From Ascaphus truei (Eukaryota > Chordata > Amphibia > Anura > Ascaphidae): 64,000 nucleotides of DNA. The stretch's first letter is position 1; each line of letters opens with the position of its first letter. Made by a program: the position numbers and the translations under genes. Positions 23,893-36,937 of the stretch are shown one piece after another. Below the pieces are notes generated by a model. That model was not told the DNA's origin. It did not search any database and saw only the letters and a program-made list of their open reading frames with translations. Location: assembly GCA_036426205.1 (NCBI GenBank), contig CM071568.1, positions 45,599,171 to 45,663,170 on the forward strand, given 5' to 3'.

Positions 23893-24612
23893 CCCAAGTC
23901 TGCTGGTCAGAAAGTGTATCGCACATCAGATGCTAATCGATTATGCGGACATAGTATATGGCTTGGCACCCCAAACCCACCTTAGATAACTTGAAACCCT
24001 CTACAATTCTATATGCCGTTTTGTTCTCCAATGCAACTACAACACACATCACTGTGAAATGCTCAAAGAACTAGATTGGTTATCACTTGAGTCTAGGCGC
24101 AAAGTTAATCTTTCCTGTCTTGCCTTCAAATACTTTCTGGTCAAGCTACCCGTCTATCTGAACAAGCTTCTCACCCTTACCACATGCAGAACGTATCATC
24201 TGAGATCTGACTCCAAAAAACTGTAAATGGTCCCAAAGCTCAAACAAATAAGCTCCTCCTTCTCTTACCGTGTACCCCAAAACTGGAACAACCTACCGGA
24301 GACTCCCACAGTCAACACCAGTTTAAGTTCTTTCAAAACTAAAGCTGTCTCACATTTTAAGCTGGTCTGTAACTGTTACATACGCCTATAATATATATTA
24401 TCTTTAACTGTGCATGCAATGTCTTGTATATAATGTATATCCTGTTCACTTATGTAACTGTATTTGTAACCATGTATTGTCTGTCATCTTAACTCTATGC
24501 CCAGGACATACTTGAAAACGAGAGGTAACTCTCAATGTATTACTTCCTGGTAAAACATTTTATAAATAAATAAATCAAAGAAAATCATGCAATATATCAT
24601 TGTTCAATAGAT

Positions 24613-24785
24613 TGTATTGTATTGTATGTCTTTATTTATATAGCGCCATTAATCTACATACTGTAGCGCTTCACAGCAGTAATACACGTGGTAATCAAAT
24701 AAATAACAGATAATATAAATAACAGATCATGGGAATAAGTGCTTTAGACATAAAAGTAACATTAAGGAAGAGGAGTCCTGATGAA
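24613..24785 (-). mobile_element. L2-type LINE 3' tail
   Basis: Minus strand: tttatttatatagcgccatt, then cacagcagtaatacacgtgg and taaaagtaacattaagg. Immediately follows the end of the other LINE. Confidence 0.8.
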
Positions 24786-24813
24786 CATAATACAGCAGAT
24801 TATATGAAATATA

Positions 24814-24872
24814 ATTATTAAATATATATATAGATATAGATTTATATATATATATCTATATCTATATATATA
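24814..24872. repeat. AT-rich simple repeat
   Basis: TA/TATC alternation. Confidence 0.8.
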
Positions 24873-25008
24873 TCCCCATTACAACACCGGAGCAGATGAA
24901 AACTTCTGCAGAGTTCGATAGAGAAATGCATTGCTGAGAGTTTGCTGATACATTTCTCATCTCATGAATCGACAGAGAGGGGTTAAATATTTAATCTTTT
25001 CACTAGTA

Positions 25009-25159
25009 AAGGACCGGCCAACTCCAGTCTTCAAGGGCCACCAACAGGTCCGGTTTTCAGGATATCCCTGCTTCAGCACAGGTGGCTCAATCTGAAGCAG
25101 GGATATCCTGAAAACCGGACCCGTTTGTGGCCTTTGAACACTGGAGTTGGCTACCCCTG
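25009..25159. mobile_element. Palindromic hAT-like MITE (family P), copy 4, perfect 8-bp TSD
   Basis: Flanked on both sides by cactagta (25001-25008 and 25160-25167). Arms ggttttcaggatatccctgc and gcagggatatcctgaaaacc are exact complements. Right end ggctacccctg. Best evidence in the window for hAT-style insertion of this family. Confidence 0.88.
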
Positions 25160-25167
25160 CACTAGTA

Positions 25168-27338
25168 GCCGACTTTTACAATGGTAACCAGTAGTTTAAC
25201 AACCATTAACTGCATACTGTAAATGTGTCTCTATTTATTATGATGGGACAAGGTTTCATTTTTCTTGTGTGTGACAAATCATGACGCAATTTAGGTGATA
25301 AAGTAATCAAGTCATAGACACATAATAAAGACAACACATGTATGTTATGGAAACAATAGTCAAATGCGGCAACAAAAGATAAGATGCTAGTTAAACGATA
25401 ATGTGTTATAGAGCACATTTTCCCACCTGTACAGGTCAACACAGGACTATTGCTTACCCCGTAATGCTATAAATTTTTTGTAATGTTTTTTTTTTTTTAC
25501 ATAATGCCGCCATTCTGCGATGTATTGTGCATATAACAAGAGCAGCACGATGAGTCCCTGACACAGCACTTGATTCCCAGTGAAATACCCCCAAGGCCAC
25601 AGAGCTGGCTGGCTCTTTGATAAGGACAGGCTGGGATAAGGGTAAAGAAAACACTTGATTGACAAAAATTTCTCCATTTAGAGGCCGCAAGGAAATTCAA
25701 CTGGCCCACACTATGTGGGATTGTACATTAAAGAAGCAATCCCTCCTAGAATCGTAGCAATGGCAGTGTCCTTTTAAGGATAGCTTTTATAGCTTTACCT
25801 TAAATGCAGGTAATTGTCACTCTAAAAGGAAGAGAGAGAAAAAGAAAAAAAAAAAGACAAAAAATAAACTTTAGTTAGAAACGGAATCACCTGAGTACAA
25901 CTGGGCGGTGTATATCAGATCCTTCCACAGTGGAATAAGCAGTGAAGTGTAGGTTTCTCCCACGCCTAGTACAGGTAGTATCTTTGGTTACTGGTAGTAG
26001 TAACTAGTGTGGGCTGTTTGGCAGACACTTTCCAATAACAGTAGTTTATACTCCTGTCTCCCACAACTGGTGCAAGTGATATGATGTGAAGTCTAAGCCT
26101 AGCATGTCCCTTCAACGCCGGGTGCAGGTCAGAACATTTGATGCTTGAAATAATTGGACTGCTTTTCAGGCATATTCCCTTGACCATACATTTTGGTGCG
26201 TGTCCATTTTTTTTCTTACAAGTACTCAGTTGCTTCCAATGGTTGTCTCTAACACCACAGGTAAAAGCTTTATCAACGGATCCTGCAAACCCCGTCTATC
26301 AGATCTAACTAGTCGTTGCAATTTTTGGTGTGAACAAATAAATAAAATAAAAAAACACTATTCCCCTGCAGGCTGCTGAAGGTCTCCCAATGCCAACCTA
26401 CCACACAAAAGCAATATGTAGCCTTTACAGGGTCCAGTGGTAGCAGTAAGATTTCAGGGAGTCATTTTCCAGAACCAACCACAAGACAAAAACAATCCAA
26501 CATAGCACATTGGACTTTAATTTTCAGACATATAAGCTTATTTCTGCTAACAAATTGAAGTCACTTAATATTTTAATCTGTGCAACACAAAATAACTGAA
26601 TGTTTGGGGTCTACCCTTTCTACTAGTTGAGCCTTCCACAAATTTGGTAGCTTTAGATATTTTTCCTAAATATTATACTATTATGATTTCATTCTCTATG
26701 GATTTCATCCATATGTTCCGAGGTAAAAGGTCAAAGGTATCATAAATACTGTAGGCAGAAATGTGGCTTTACAAGATTTTGCCCATTTGCAGTCTAAATA
26801 ATAGATCAATGTCAAAACTAAAAGCTTCTTACAATATATTGTGTTGAATATCAATTGTTCTAATGGGATATGAACAAGGACATTTTGAGATTTTAAAAAC
26901 TCAACCATAAAACATCTACTGGAACTAGACATTTTTAGGTTTTCATAAAAACCAAGTATTACATTCTAAACCGTTCTAGAAAAATAAATGTACCCTTACA
27001 ACTACCAAAATGTTCACATCTTGAACCAAAAAAAAAAATGATGCTTCTACCGAAATAAAATGTTTGAAAAAAGGAGGAAATGTCCTCACATAAATAGAAA
27101 TTCAGATTTTTTTTTAAAAAGGCACATAAAAGGGAAACTGAAGTATGACGCATGATTCGTATCCATATCTTCAGTTTCTATTTATCAAACTCAAAAATCT
27201 TTCCAACTTTCTCCTTTCCTGTATAAGACCAAAACTATGTCATGTTCTGTTTGTATAACAATTACACTAATTCAATGCAGGTCACTCGCATTTTACTGTG
27301 TCCACATGACATTTAGTAAAGTAAACATTGGGCAATTA
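25168..27338. other. Unassigned intronic DNA
   Basis: No gene or recognised transposon; minus-strand short open frames show no family likeness. Confidence 0.45.
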
Positions 27339-27349
27339 GTGTGTGTGTG

Positions 27350-27383
<34 letters not shown>

Positions 27384-27392
27384 ATATATATA
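27339..27392. repeat. (GT)n-(CA)n-(TA)n compound microsatellite
   Basis: GT units, a TA, then about 15 CA units and a short TA run; the GT and CA parts can pair as a hairpin. Confidence 0.9.
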
Positions 27393-28740
27393 TATTTGGG
27401 CAGGTCAGTGTGGCTATATAGAGTATCACTGGTCAAACTACCCCTATTCACCCATTATTCTCAAACACCATTTAACAGCTTGTATTTTTAACCAGTTTAA
27501 GATATTGCTCCTGGGGAACCGGATATTTGAAATAATTTATTCCGATTCAAATAAAAAAAGGAAGATTTTATTTGCATTTATTTCAAAAGTGGCCAATGGG
27601 AAAAGTCTGCATTAAAATCACTATGTACATTTTTCACTTATATATATATTTTGATTCGTGGTGCGGACCACAAACGTGGCAATACAAGCCTACAATGTAC
27701 GAGACGGGTACGATGCTGAAATGCTGCCTGCGGGAGGGGCCTGCAAGGTATAGCAAAGCACGGGAATCATTACTGCAAAGAGCCAACCATTGAAAATGTC
27801 ACAGAGATAAAACGAACAAAAAGTAAGCTGAGCCATTACAAAATACTCAATATGTACAAGCCTTCCATCAATATTACTACAAACAAAGCTAAACCACTAT
27901 ACAATTATCCTCTTCAGTGAGAACGATTGCAACTTCATTAAGTGCAAGGTATTTTGAGAACCCGCTTTAATACAGAGATGAAAGGGCAATTGATTGGACA
28001 TGAACTAGTAACAAGAACACAAATAGGTAATGCTTTGGCTAATTAAACAAAATTGCAGAACTAATTTTGGTAATGTCCTCATTAGGTAAAGTTGGACATG
28101 CATATTGCAGGGGTCAATGGGTCTTTTTGAAGTGAGCTCAGAGTTCGCTGTGTGTTTCCTGAATTAACCTATTCCACCTCTGCAATGGATGAGGAAGTAC
28201 TTATGGTCAGACAGCAATGTGACTTCCTTGCTGGCCACGTGTGGTAACGTCCCAACAGCATGAAAAGAAAAAGTCTAAAAGTTTTAGGTGTGTGAAGATT
28301 TATACAGCCAAACAACAAAACAAAAACATGCACGGATTACACAAACGCGTGTGATGTGGCAGCGACCTGAGGGAGTTTAAAGTTGTTGCTCTTGTGAGGT
28401 AATAGGGACAGAAGCATTGAGAGAATTTAATGGAGCTTTTGAGCATGTCCCTCTGCCAACTCAAGTAATAAACGGAAGGCGTAACACTACAAACAGAGAT
28501 ATTTTAAGGCCATACTTCGTTTATGTAATAGAAAGAGGAAGCACGAATACACAATTCCTGCTAGGAACAAAATAAATGAAAATCGGTGATTAAGGATATC
28601 AAACCTATATACAAAAACGTGTGTTTAAATCTCCTGTATTGGAATACCTCAAGAAGATGATTAATTCTTTTAGAGAAAAAAAAAGTCCTGAAAGTCTCTC
28701 AATCCTGCTGCCGGATTAAGACAAAAAGGGGTTACCAAGT
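27393..28740. other. Unassigned intronic DNA
   Basis: Nothing recognised. Confidence 0.45.
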
Positions 28741-28849
28741 CACTTAAAGAAGCAGTCCAAGCAGCCGGTTTTTATTTATTTATGTATTTTCCCATTTAAT
28801 ATGTGCATCAATACAATCCACACATTGATAAGTAAGTAGCTAAGTTCCG

Positions 28850-28960
28850 ATCGATCCGTTCTCGATTCGACGGTTCACTAAATGGCGTCAGTGCAGCAGA
28901 AGAGGACCAAAGATGCAAAGTTCTGTGGGGAAGATCATTACTAGATACAATTGCTGCACT
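28850..28960. repeat. Family H repeat, copy 2
   Basis: Shares ccgatcgatc, gttctcgatt and ggttcactaaatggc with 3990-4090 and 50870-51010. Confidence 0.45.
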
Positions 28961-29644
28961 GCTAGAGAGGGCAGGGCTCAAAAAAGGGTGTGCCAGAGCC
29001 TGTTTCAGAAGATGAAAGGGATGTGACAGTGTAAATAATTTGCTATAGAAACAAAAAATGCTTGTTACATTAGAATACATTAAAAATGTATTTCATTTCC
29101 CGCCTGGGTGTTCACGCAAACAATTTGGTCAATTTCAGGACCTAAACATTAGGATGGTTGCAGATCTGCTGAAGGAGGAAATTCTGTCCTTCCAAGAGCT
29201 TCAAGATAAGTACCAGTCACGTGACCTCCAGACATTTTTTTCTAGCTCTCTCTCAAAACTTAAAATTTCCCACTTTGACCAAATTTGAATCTCTCTGTAT
29301 CAAAGGCGAGTACCAGAGAGGACTAATTTCCGAGATCTATAGGGGGATGGAGTCGACACCGACCCCCCCCCCCCCCCACCCACGCTTATATGCAAAAATG
29401 GAATGCTGACCTAAACCTACAAATGGATATTGTATTGATAAACACTGAAGAGATCCAGGATTTAATGAACCTATTCATATGCTGTGCAGTTGCCTTCCCC
29501 ATTCATTTAAATGACACAGAAATCTCCCTGAGCAAGGGAAAGACTTATTCACTGCACAGTTTTAAAGAGGGACAGCCATACAACAGCAGAAAAAGCAGTG
29601 TGTGGACTTAAAAGACCAATTATTGTGCTTTTTTTAAATTATTT

Positions 29645-29995
29645 TTGTAACATAGGATTGAAGCAGGGGGTCTCTGGAGCGGAACACCATTAGTTTCAGC
29701 TCTGTGGACTCCCTGCTCCTCGAGATACAGATCTCCAAAGGGGGTGCCGGAATCTAAGCAAAGTTAAAAGCTCCCGCGTCACGCGAGCCAATAGGAAACA
29801 GACCCTGATGACGTCATGGCTTCCTATTGGCCCATAGGGCGTGCTAGCTTTAAAACTCCGCCATTACATGAACCCTGCTAGCCGAGCGGCTACCAGCACC
29901 CCCTACAGAGGTAAGTATCTCCAGAAGCAGGGGGACGCCGGAGATTAAATTAATAGGGTTCAGATCCGGACACCCCCTGCATCAATCCCATGCTA
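29645..29995. repeat. Family D repeat, copy 3 (most complete)
   Basis: The ends mirror each other: agcagggggtctctggag at the left, and agcagggggacgccggag with gacaccccctgc at the right. Internal paired boxes gccaataggaaacag and cttcctattggcc. Probably a nonautonomous DNA element. Confidence 0.55.
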
Positions 29996-30109
29996 AAAAA
30001 AAATACATAATTTGGCAAAAACAAAAAATCGCCCACTTGGATTGTCTCTATGGCCATAAAAAGATAACTTTGGGCCATATACACCAAGCGGTAAGGCATG
30101 AGGTACCTT

Positions 30110-30450
30110 AGGCCAGGTGCCCGCTGGCTACTGCAGCGCACGCTGTGGCGGACGCTGAAGGGACAAGAGCCGCCCCACAATGGGGCCAGGCCCGCTGCGA
30201 AGGAGGGGCCGCCGCGCCGACAAACTCCTGCTCTCAATAAAATTGAGATCAGGAGTCGCGACGGAGCGCTAGGCCACACCCCCCGGCGGTGCAGCCAATG
30301 AGGGCAAACCTGCCGGGTGACATCACGGCCGCGCCCCGTCACTCCGCAGTCACGTCCCCCCTGCAGCTCTCTGCAGACATGGGAATTCGGTTGCACACGC
30401 GGCCAGCCTCGAAGGCGCGCAAGCAGTAGGGCCCAGCCTTACAGCCCACT
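30110..30450. mobile_element. GC-rich TIR element, family E, copy 2
   Basis: Starts ttaggccaggtgcccgctgg and ends tagggcccagcctta. Shares gcgacggagcgct, cagccaatgagggc and cctgccgggtgacatcacgg with copy 1. Its hairpin (arms 30224-30238 and 30242-30256, 14 of 15 pairing) is at the same place as in copy 1 but of unrelated sequence. Confidence 0.65.
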
Positions 30451-31489
30451 CACTGCTTGGCTCCTTGTGTATCTCATACTCATGTTAGATTAGCATCTCA
30501 CTAAAAAGAAAGCTACTGAGCAGGTATTGTTCAATAATTGGTACAATTTGCGAAGAAAAAATAGAAAAACAAATAAAAGTAGGGCTTTTAATTGAGACAC
30601 ATAGACTAAACAATGATTTTGTGAATGACATTGTGCTCTGATATTAATACCACTTATAGCTGTAATAAAGCCTGCATCTAACTATGAAGACATCTGCTCC
30701 TATGTGATATTAGCAACAGAATAGTTGCCATTTTAATATCCCACACACGTGGGACATTTACAGTAAAATATTTGTATAACGCCAGGTTTTCTTATGGGGC
30801 CCTCTTCCCATCACCCACAAGTAAAGAATTGCACCCATGTTATACAAAATATGACAATAACTACTAAATGATGCGCTTAATTTAAGAGGGCCAAATCGTA
30901 ATTGGTAAAAAGCAACAAAAGGCAGATGGTTACGTAAAATGAAGTATCTTTAACCCATTACAATGGAATATCGATTTAATGAACCAGGATGTTTCTTTAT
31001 AGATGGCTGTGGCCTCAAAAAAAGATCATGCATCATTTATATCTGGGAGGGACTCTGATGTTGGTCCAAGATATTCATCATTTTCACACAGCAGATTACC
31101 TTTCTATACTGTATTACTAACAGTTTCAAGTCCACAAATGGACTTGCAGTAACTTAATGCGCATGCACTGGTTTTGCAAACTATTATGCAAAAAAGGCCC
31201 AACAGATGCATATGTACTGTGTATTAGAATGGATCTGGGAAAACCCCAGTGCGTTCTTGGTCACGTTCCCTTTGGTATGGATGAATGGGATCCTGCCTTA
31301 TACATAACATGTATGTAGAAAACCCCAGATTATTTTTGGCCATCAATTTTACACAGATTTTATTTTTTTTAAATCCACGATATTATGCTCACTCTAGCAC
31401 TGACTTGGTATATTATTCATTTATGTAAAATCATTTAAATATACAAGTGACCTGGTTAAAGCTGTATTGCAGACTACTCTTTTTTTTTT
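30451..31489. other. Unassigned intronic DNA
   Basis: Nothing recognised. Confidence 0.45.
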
Positions 31490-31840
31490 TTTTTTACCTG
31501 AACCGGGGGTCTCCCAGGGCTGCTCCGTTGACCCCAGACATCTCAGAACGTCCCCCTTCCGGCACCGGGCAGGATATGTGCCCCCAGAAACAGAATAATT
31601 AAGGGGTCAGAGCTTCACGACCGATACAAGAGAGGATGTTACAGCTTTCTACTGGTGACCACGTGGTCATGTAGTAATCCAGCGGCCATATTTGTTCAAA
31701 ATAAATAATAATAATAATAATAGTAATAATTGGGTGCCAAATTCGGTAGAAAAAAAAACCTACAACTATCTCCTGAACCAGAGGTTCCCCAGGTTTCAGC
31801 GGACAGTGGATGCAGAGCAGCGGACCCCCCTGGTTAACTT
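31490..31840. repeat. Family D repeat, copy 4 (degenerate)
   Basis: Begins acctgaaccgggggtctccc, close to the start at 13043. Ends near ctgaaccagaggttccccag, a nearly inverted or repeated motif. Contains an (ATA)n run near 31700. Confidence 0.45.
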
Positions 31841-32510
31841 GTTTCTTTTTAACTTTTTATCTGTAAATTGAGTAGCAGGGATCAATGGGACATGGACCGT
31901 TCCCCGGAGCAACCAATCAGCGGCAATGCATAAGAGATCTTTTTTAACACCTTTACCACCGTGGTCCATTTCTATTGCTTTTAACTAGAGAGAAAAATGA
32001 TGTCAAACTACTTTAGCACAATTAATTGTTTTTAATTGATATTAATCTCTAGCTGCAGTGTTCTCCTTTAGAACCTGCACACTCCTGGGGGAAGCGGTGT
32101 GTAAAGATTTGACTACTAGTCATTATCATTCAAAATGCCTGCAGCCTAAATCAAAGAATACTTACATCCTGAAACAAATAATCCGGCCAAAAAGATGTGT
32201 AGCAAGGGATTGTGCTTTCATTTTAATGGAAATTATTCTCATTTCTATACAACAGGCAGTTTTTAAGTCCACACTATACATGTAGCAGGCTTCATTGTTC
32301 CCCCAGACAACAGATCACACACCATTATAACATAGAATATCACAGCGTTTACATATTGTAGGATTTAAGGACAGGGTTGGTCCAGAGTCAACGTATCCCA
32401 CCAAAAGGGAACAATGTAGACTGCTACACCAGTACATGCAGTGCTGCGGTATCGAAATAAAATACATGTGAGCACAGATAGCGGAAGCACAGAAGCAATA
32501 GTATATATCT

Positions 32511-32672
32511 CACATAGATTGTAAGCTCTTCGGAGCGGGGACTTATTTTCCTAATGTTCCTTTTAAGCCTGAAGCTCTAATTCCCACTATGTGTTAAATT
32601 ATTATGTCACGTGTATTACTGAGGTGAAGCCCTATGTACATAGGTGGCGCTATATAAAGCTATTCATACATG
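32511..32672 (+). mobile_element. L2-type LINE 3' tail
   Basis: agattgtaagctcttcgg, then cacgtgtattactgaggtga and ggcgctatataaagc. Confidence 0.8.
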
Positions 32673-34037
32673 TAGGATGAGCAAACCATACTGGCTCAGC
32701 CAATAATAAAAAAATGGTACTTGTAATCCTATTGTTTACATTGGGGAAACTGTACTCATCTTTTAGGGAAAGTGCCGGATTATCAGGATATTAATTTATC
32801 CCTGGTAATTAGGTGGTCACCCTAAAAAGTTGTTTTAGATGAATTAATGTTTATTTAAGTTAATATACCACACTAGGCTTTCTTCCCTTTGTTGCAGTTA
32901 CGAGTAGCTCTTAGCATTGCCATCTTTAAACGATCCGAACGTCCGTGCAAGAATTTAAAGCTAAAATTCAGAAACTGCTGAATGCTCTGAAACACGTCAG
33001 CCCTACAGTCCATCGGCCTCAAGCAAGTTGATACCTTACAGATATGGTCCCCATTTTATACAAACCATTCAATAACTGATCAAATTAAGCCCTAACTTTA
33101 AGAGATCTAAACTTTCATTGTAAAAAAATAAATATAAAAAAAGCAAAGAAATCATGGTCCTTATTATTTTATGAGGGATCGGTTGAAAAGACACAAAATA
33201 TGGGGAATATTTGCCACTGATTGTTTAGCTGAATGGCTATCAAGCTTATCTGCCCTTTGTAAATACAAGAAAATAAAGGCAAACCTTGCTCTCCAATTAA
33301 TCCATCCGGATTACTGTCAAGGGAAAGATCAGCACTAGTTTTATGCCCTCCGGCACTGGGGTTTGCATGCCATTTGGAGTTAATAACACCTCCTGCGTGT
33401 ACAAATGACCCGCAGAGGAAGTAAAAGCCATCTACAGTTTTCTCTCTCTGGGATGGTTACACGAATGCAGCAATCACACTGGTAACATGGTACGCTTTTG
33501 AAAGGACGCACAATCATTACAAACAGATGTCCGTGGCACATTTCCCTTAGAATTATCGAACAACCTTTCTTTCACTTTCATAACAAATTAGCCAATGGTT
33601 TCTTCTGCACCTGAAAAAAGTTATGGGATTGCAGGCCTCAAGGCAAAGCATGCAGTGGCGAAACTTAAACCGCCACAGCTGTCATTCAGATTTAGCAAGA
33701 AATCGGCCTCTGGCATGTAAAACTTATTAGGCCTTAATTATAATACATTTATTTTATGTAGAGGGGGAAAAAAAAAAATTCAAGATAAATAGACATTTTA
33801 ACAGCAAGTCGTATATTTCACCGTCAAGTAACTTTTAATGATCTCATGGTAGCAGTCTGTCATAATCAATGGGTCATAAATTAAAATACCATTTGAATGT
33901 GTTAAAGGTGCATTCACTCTTAAAAAGTTCACATGAATACATTTTAGCAAATCACATAATCGTTGTCACCTATATCCCTATACTTGGTTAATGAAAAAGG
34001 ATCCTTTAAAATCAGGCAGTTCCCGCTTGCAATATGC
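32673..34037. other. Unassigned intronic DNA
   Basis: Nothing recognised apart from a tggtcacccta end near 32826 like the start of a common vertebrate hAT MITE. Confidence 0.4.
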
Positions 34038-34235
34038 CAGTGATTCTCAACTCCAGCCCTTAAGATCCCCTACAGGTCAGGTTTTTAGGATATCCCTGTT
34101 TCAGCACAGGTGACTCAATCAGTCCCTGCTTCAGTCCTCGATTGAGCCTCTGATTGAGTCACCTGTGCTGACGTTGGGAAATCCTTCAAACCTGAGCTAT
34201 TGGAGGGGTCTTGAGGACTGAAGTTGAGAACGCCT
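34038..34235. mobile_element. Palindromic hAT-like MITE (family P), copy 5
   Basis: Starts cagtgattctcaactccagc; right arm cttgaggactgaagttgag. Arms complementary; target duplication unclear. Confidence 0.78.
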
Positions 34236-34339
34236 ACAATACAGTATGCAATTTAAAAAAAGACATTATGTTGGTTCATAATGTAAGATGTTTATAATTA
34301 CAGAGGTTGAAAAAAAAAATGACCATCGAGTTAAACCTA

Positions 34340-34890
34340 TGTTACATTTAGACGACAGATGCTCCTCCCATATTTGTACTGACAGTATTTTTATCCAGAG
34401 GAAGGCAAACAAAAACAACCTTTTTAATTTTAATGGGATTTAGTAAAACCCCAGTGCAACATTATCCAATAATGTCTCATAAGGGGAAAATAATTTCCTG
34501 ACTCCAGTAATGGCAATCAGATTACTCCATAGATCAACATCCTTCCCATGTTTACTTATTTGGTATATCCCTGTATACCTTTCCTTTCTAAAAAGATTTC
34601 CAATTTTTTTTTTGCAGATATCTATTGTATCTGCTATCAGTCTCCATGAGTAACGAATTCCACATTTTAACTGCCCTTACTGTAAATAACCCTTTCCTTT
34701 GTTGCTGGTGAAATCTCCCTTCCTCCAACCCCAAGGGATGACCAAGTGTCGTTTGTACTGTACTTGGGATGAATAGTTCTTTTGATAGCTCCTTGTATCG
34801 ACTCTGAATGTATATTCAGGGTCAATATAAAGAGCTTTCAAAATAGCCATATTGGTCCTAGAAAAATGCAGATTATTTTCACGAGGACCC
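34340..34890 (-). mobile_element. CR1-like LINE C-terminal fragment
   Basis: The minus-strand translation over several frames gives ELSKELFIP-like, LGHPLGLEEGRFHQQQRKG and FTVRAVKMWNSL pieces. This is the familiar end of CR1-group reverse transcriptases just before the 3' UTR. Frameshifts and stops break it. No other copy noticed in the window. Confidence 0.75.
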
Positions 34891-34957
34891 AAGATTACAT
34901 GGCTTTTGAAACCTGCAGTAAATATTACCTAACACTACATAACGGATTTAGTAAAGA

Positions 34958-34959
<2 letters not shown>

Positions 34960-35005
<46 letters not shown>
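34960..35005. repeat. (AT)n microsatellite
   Basis: About 23 TA units. Confidence 0.95.
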
Positions 35006-35007
<2 letters not shown>

Positions 35008-35031
35008 TTTTTTTATAAAATGCTGCTTTAA

Positions 35032-35247
35032 CCCTTTGTGTGCCCCAAGACGTAGTCACTATATCATGGGGATCTAGCACTCCAGGGGCCGCATGGTGTT
35101 GTGGCTACATCATGCCCAAAGAGTGCTTTTTTCAGCTTTGATTTGAAATATAGGGAAATGGAGGAGGACCCCTCTTCCGTTTCCGGGGGCAGAGCTTCTG
35201 CGGTCACGTGACCATGCTGTGCTGGAGCAGCCGTGGTACTCAAAAGG
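35032..35247. mobile_element. piggyBac-like MITE (family A), complete, 216 bp
   Basis: Flanked by TTAA at 35028-35031 and 35248-35251. The left end is ccctttgtgtgccccaag, the right end tactcaaaagg, imperfect inverted repeats starting with CC, as piggyBac ends do. No coding capacity. Further copies at 36872-38890, 48590-48711, 60805-61065 and possibly 62503-62575. Confidence 0.75.
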
Positions 35248-35420
35248 TTAAGTAAAACATGATACATTTTCTTTTTCTTTTTTGAAGGTATATATATAAT
35301 TTAACCGTCCTTGAGATTACTACTCGCACTCCTGATGCACTTACTCGCCACCTCAAATATGTTCTCTATTGCCCTTGCTCCTATTGTATTCTGTAAGTCT
35401 AACTCTCTACAGCACATATA

Positions 35421-35545
35421 AATATCACTCGTGGGTACATTTGCATGTCTCAGACAGGTCTGCAGCCGTGTCTTTCCCCATTATCGCTTACCTTAGTTCT
35501 TCCACTGCAGCCAGGGATTCTGGGTGGCACGCAAATGAGCACTCA
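35421..35545 (+). repeat. Family G repeat, copy
   Basis: Shares cagacaggtctgcag, ccattatcgctta and ccactgcagccagggattct with 261-385. Confidence 0.65.
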
Positions 35546-35561
35546 AGTCTCCCACTATTCC

Positions 35562-35722
35562 ACTTAGTTTGTAACACTATAGGGCAGGGACTTCCTAATT
35601 CCTATTACTTAACTTGTTTAATGCACTTGGGTAACTTTGCATATTGTCTCCCGGTACGGTCTGTATTATAACTCTGTAAAGCTCTACATACGTTGGTGGC
35701 GCTATACATACAGTAAACGCAT
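35562..35722 (+). mobile_element. L2-type LINE 3' tail, degenerate
   Basis: tatagggcagggacttcct, then tctgtaaagctctacatacg and tggtggcgctatacata. Confidence 0.7.
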
Positions 35723-36871
35723 GTGCACACAATTCTGTTGCTGCATTTGCTTTTACCACTTCAGCTAGGAGATAATTTCATTAATCCACCACACTTAATA
35801 TAAAACACGCAGGCAGATTAATAGGGTGAGGTCCGTTTGTCAGCATGATGGATCAGTGTCTCAAGTTATCTCTTCCATCTTAGATTAGTCAATCCGAGGA
35901 ATAGCGGAACAATTTGTACAAGTTGGACTGAACAGCCGTTTCCCCTAATAACTTTGTGTGTGAACATTTGTTGAATTTATCCACTAGGTGGCAGATTCAG
36001 TCCCCCACATAAAGTAAGGGTGAGGAAAGTAGGAGTTGGCCAAGAACTAGATAAACAAACAACATCTAAAGAACTATGAAAGCAGACTATAGACCATCTG
36101 CTGGAAAAAGCGAAAGATTTCTGCGCACCAACATAATTGATGTAATTGACATAAGGGAGTTGAAGGGGAAGATGGAGTGGAATTTTGTTCCGGTGGGTCA
36201 ATCAAGATATTGATTGAATGACTGTAGAAATAGGTATTCAATCAATCAAAAGTTGTTCCTAACGGACACTTCATTGCTATTTTCTATCACACAAAGATGT
36301 GCATTATCCATGTGTGTCGTCATTTCCAGCCTCTCAGCAGTTGTGCATACGCCTGGTTTTGAGGGAGGAAAATGGGCCACTACTGTGCAATTATAGTTAC
36401 TGTGGCCAAAATTAAGTGTTCTGCAACATCACTGACCCATTCACCCCATGTGGAATTTGTTATTGTTGACTTCCAAACAACCTCCAAAAGGCCCCATTTT
36501 ACCATCTGCATGGCCCAACAAGCCATGGCCTGTGGGAGTACTACAATAATGTGCCCTTGGCTCTCTGACACCTAACCTTGGAACTCCTAGCAGCTAAAGG
36601 AGAGGCCAAGGGCTACACAAATATGAGTGAAGGTTATTTTTACAATCTTTGGCACAGACACATCCTTCAACCTTCTAATGTAAATAAATTAAACAAGTAT
36701 GAAGAAGAAGAAAACTTTTTTTTTTAATTCCACAAAGCTGTTCTGAGGGAAGGGTATCACATTTGACACAGATTAAATCAATTCTAAAATGTGTGATCTA
36801 AGAACACATTTTAATGCATTCAAATTACACAAATGTGATGTGTATAACAAAACAAATGTACATACAGTATA
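35723..36871. other. Unassigned intronic DNA
   Basis: Nothing recognised. Confidence 0.45.
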
Positions 36872-36937
36872 GCATGCCGTGTGCCCCAAGATGTTTATCA
36901 CAGGTATCTGGCATTCCAGGGGCCGCATGGTGTAGTG

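Larger units (their letters stand above)
22640..24588 (+). mobile_element. L2/CR1-group LINE (second subfamily), 3' half, interrupted
   Basis: RT domain open from 22669 to 23499 with RVIPIFKSGDKN, FAKAFDTVDH, CGVPQGSVLGPLLFS and YADDT (about 23229-23243). After a stop at 23499 coding continues to about 23580, is broken by a GC-rich element, and resumes at about 23895 (IDYADIVYG) to the C-terminal region around 24370. The 3' tail has cccaggacatacttgaaaac, ttacttcctggtaaaa and ATAA repeats. A second tail of this subfamily lies at 48768-48845 on the minus strand. Confidence 0.9.
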
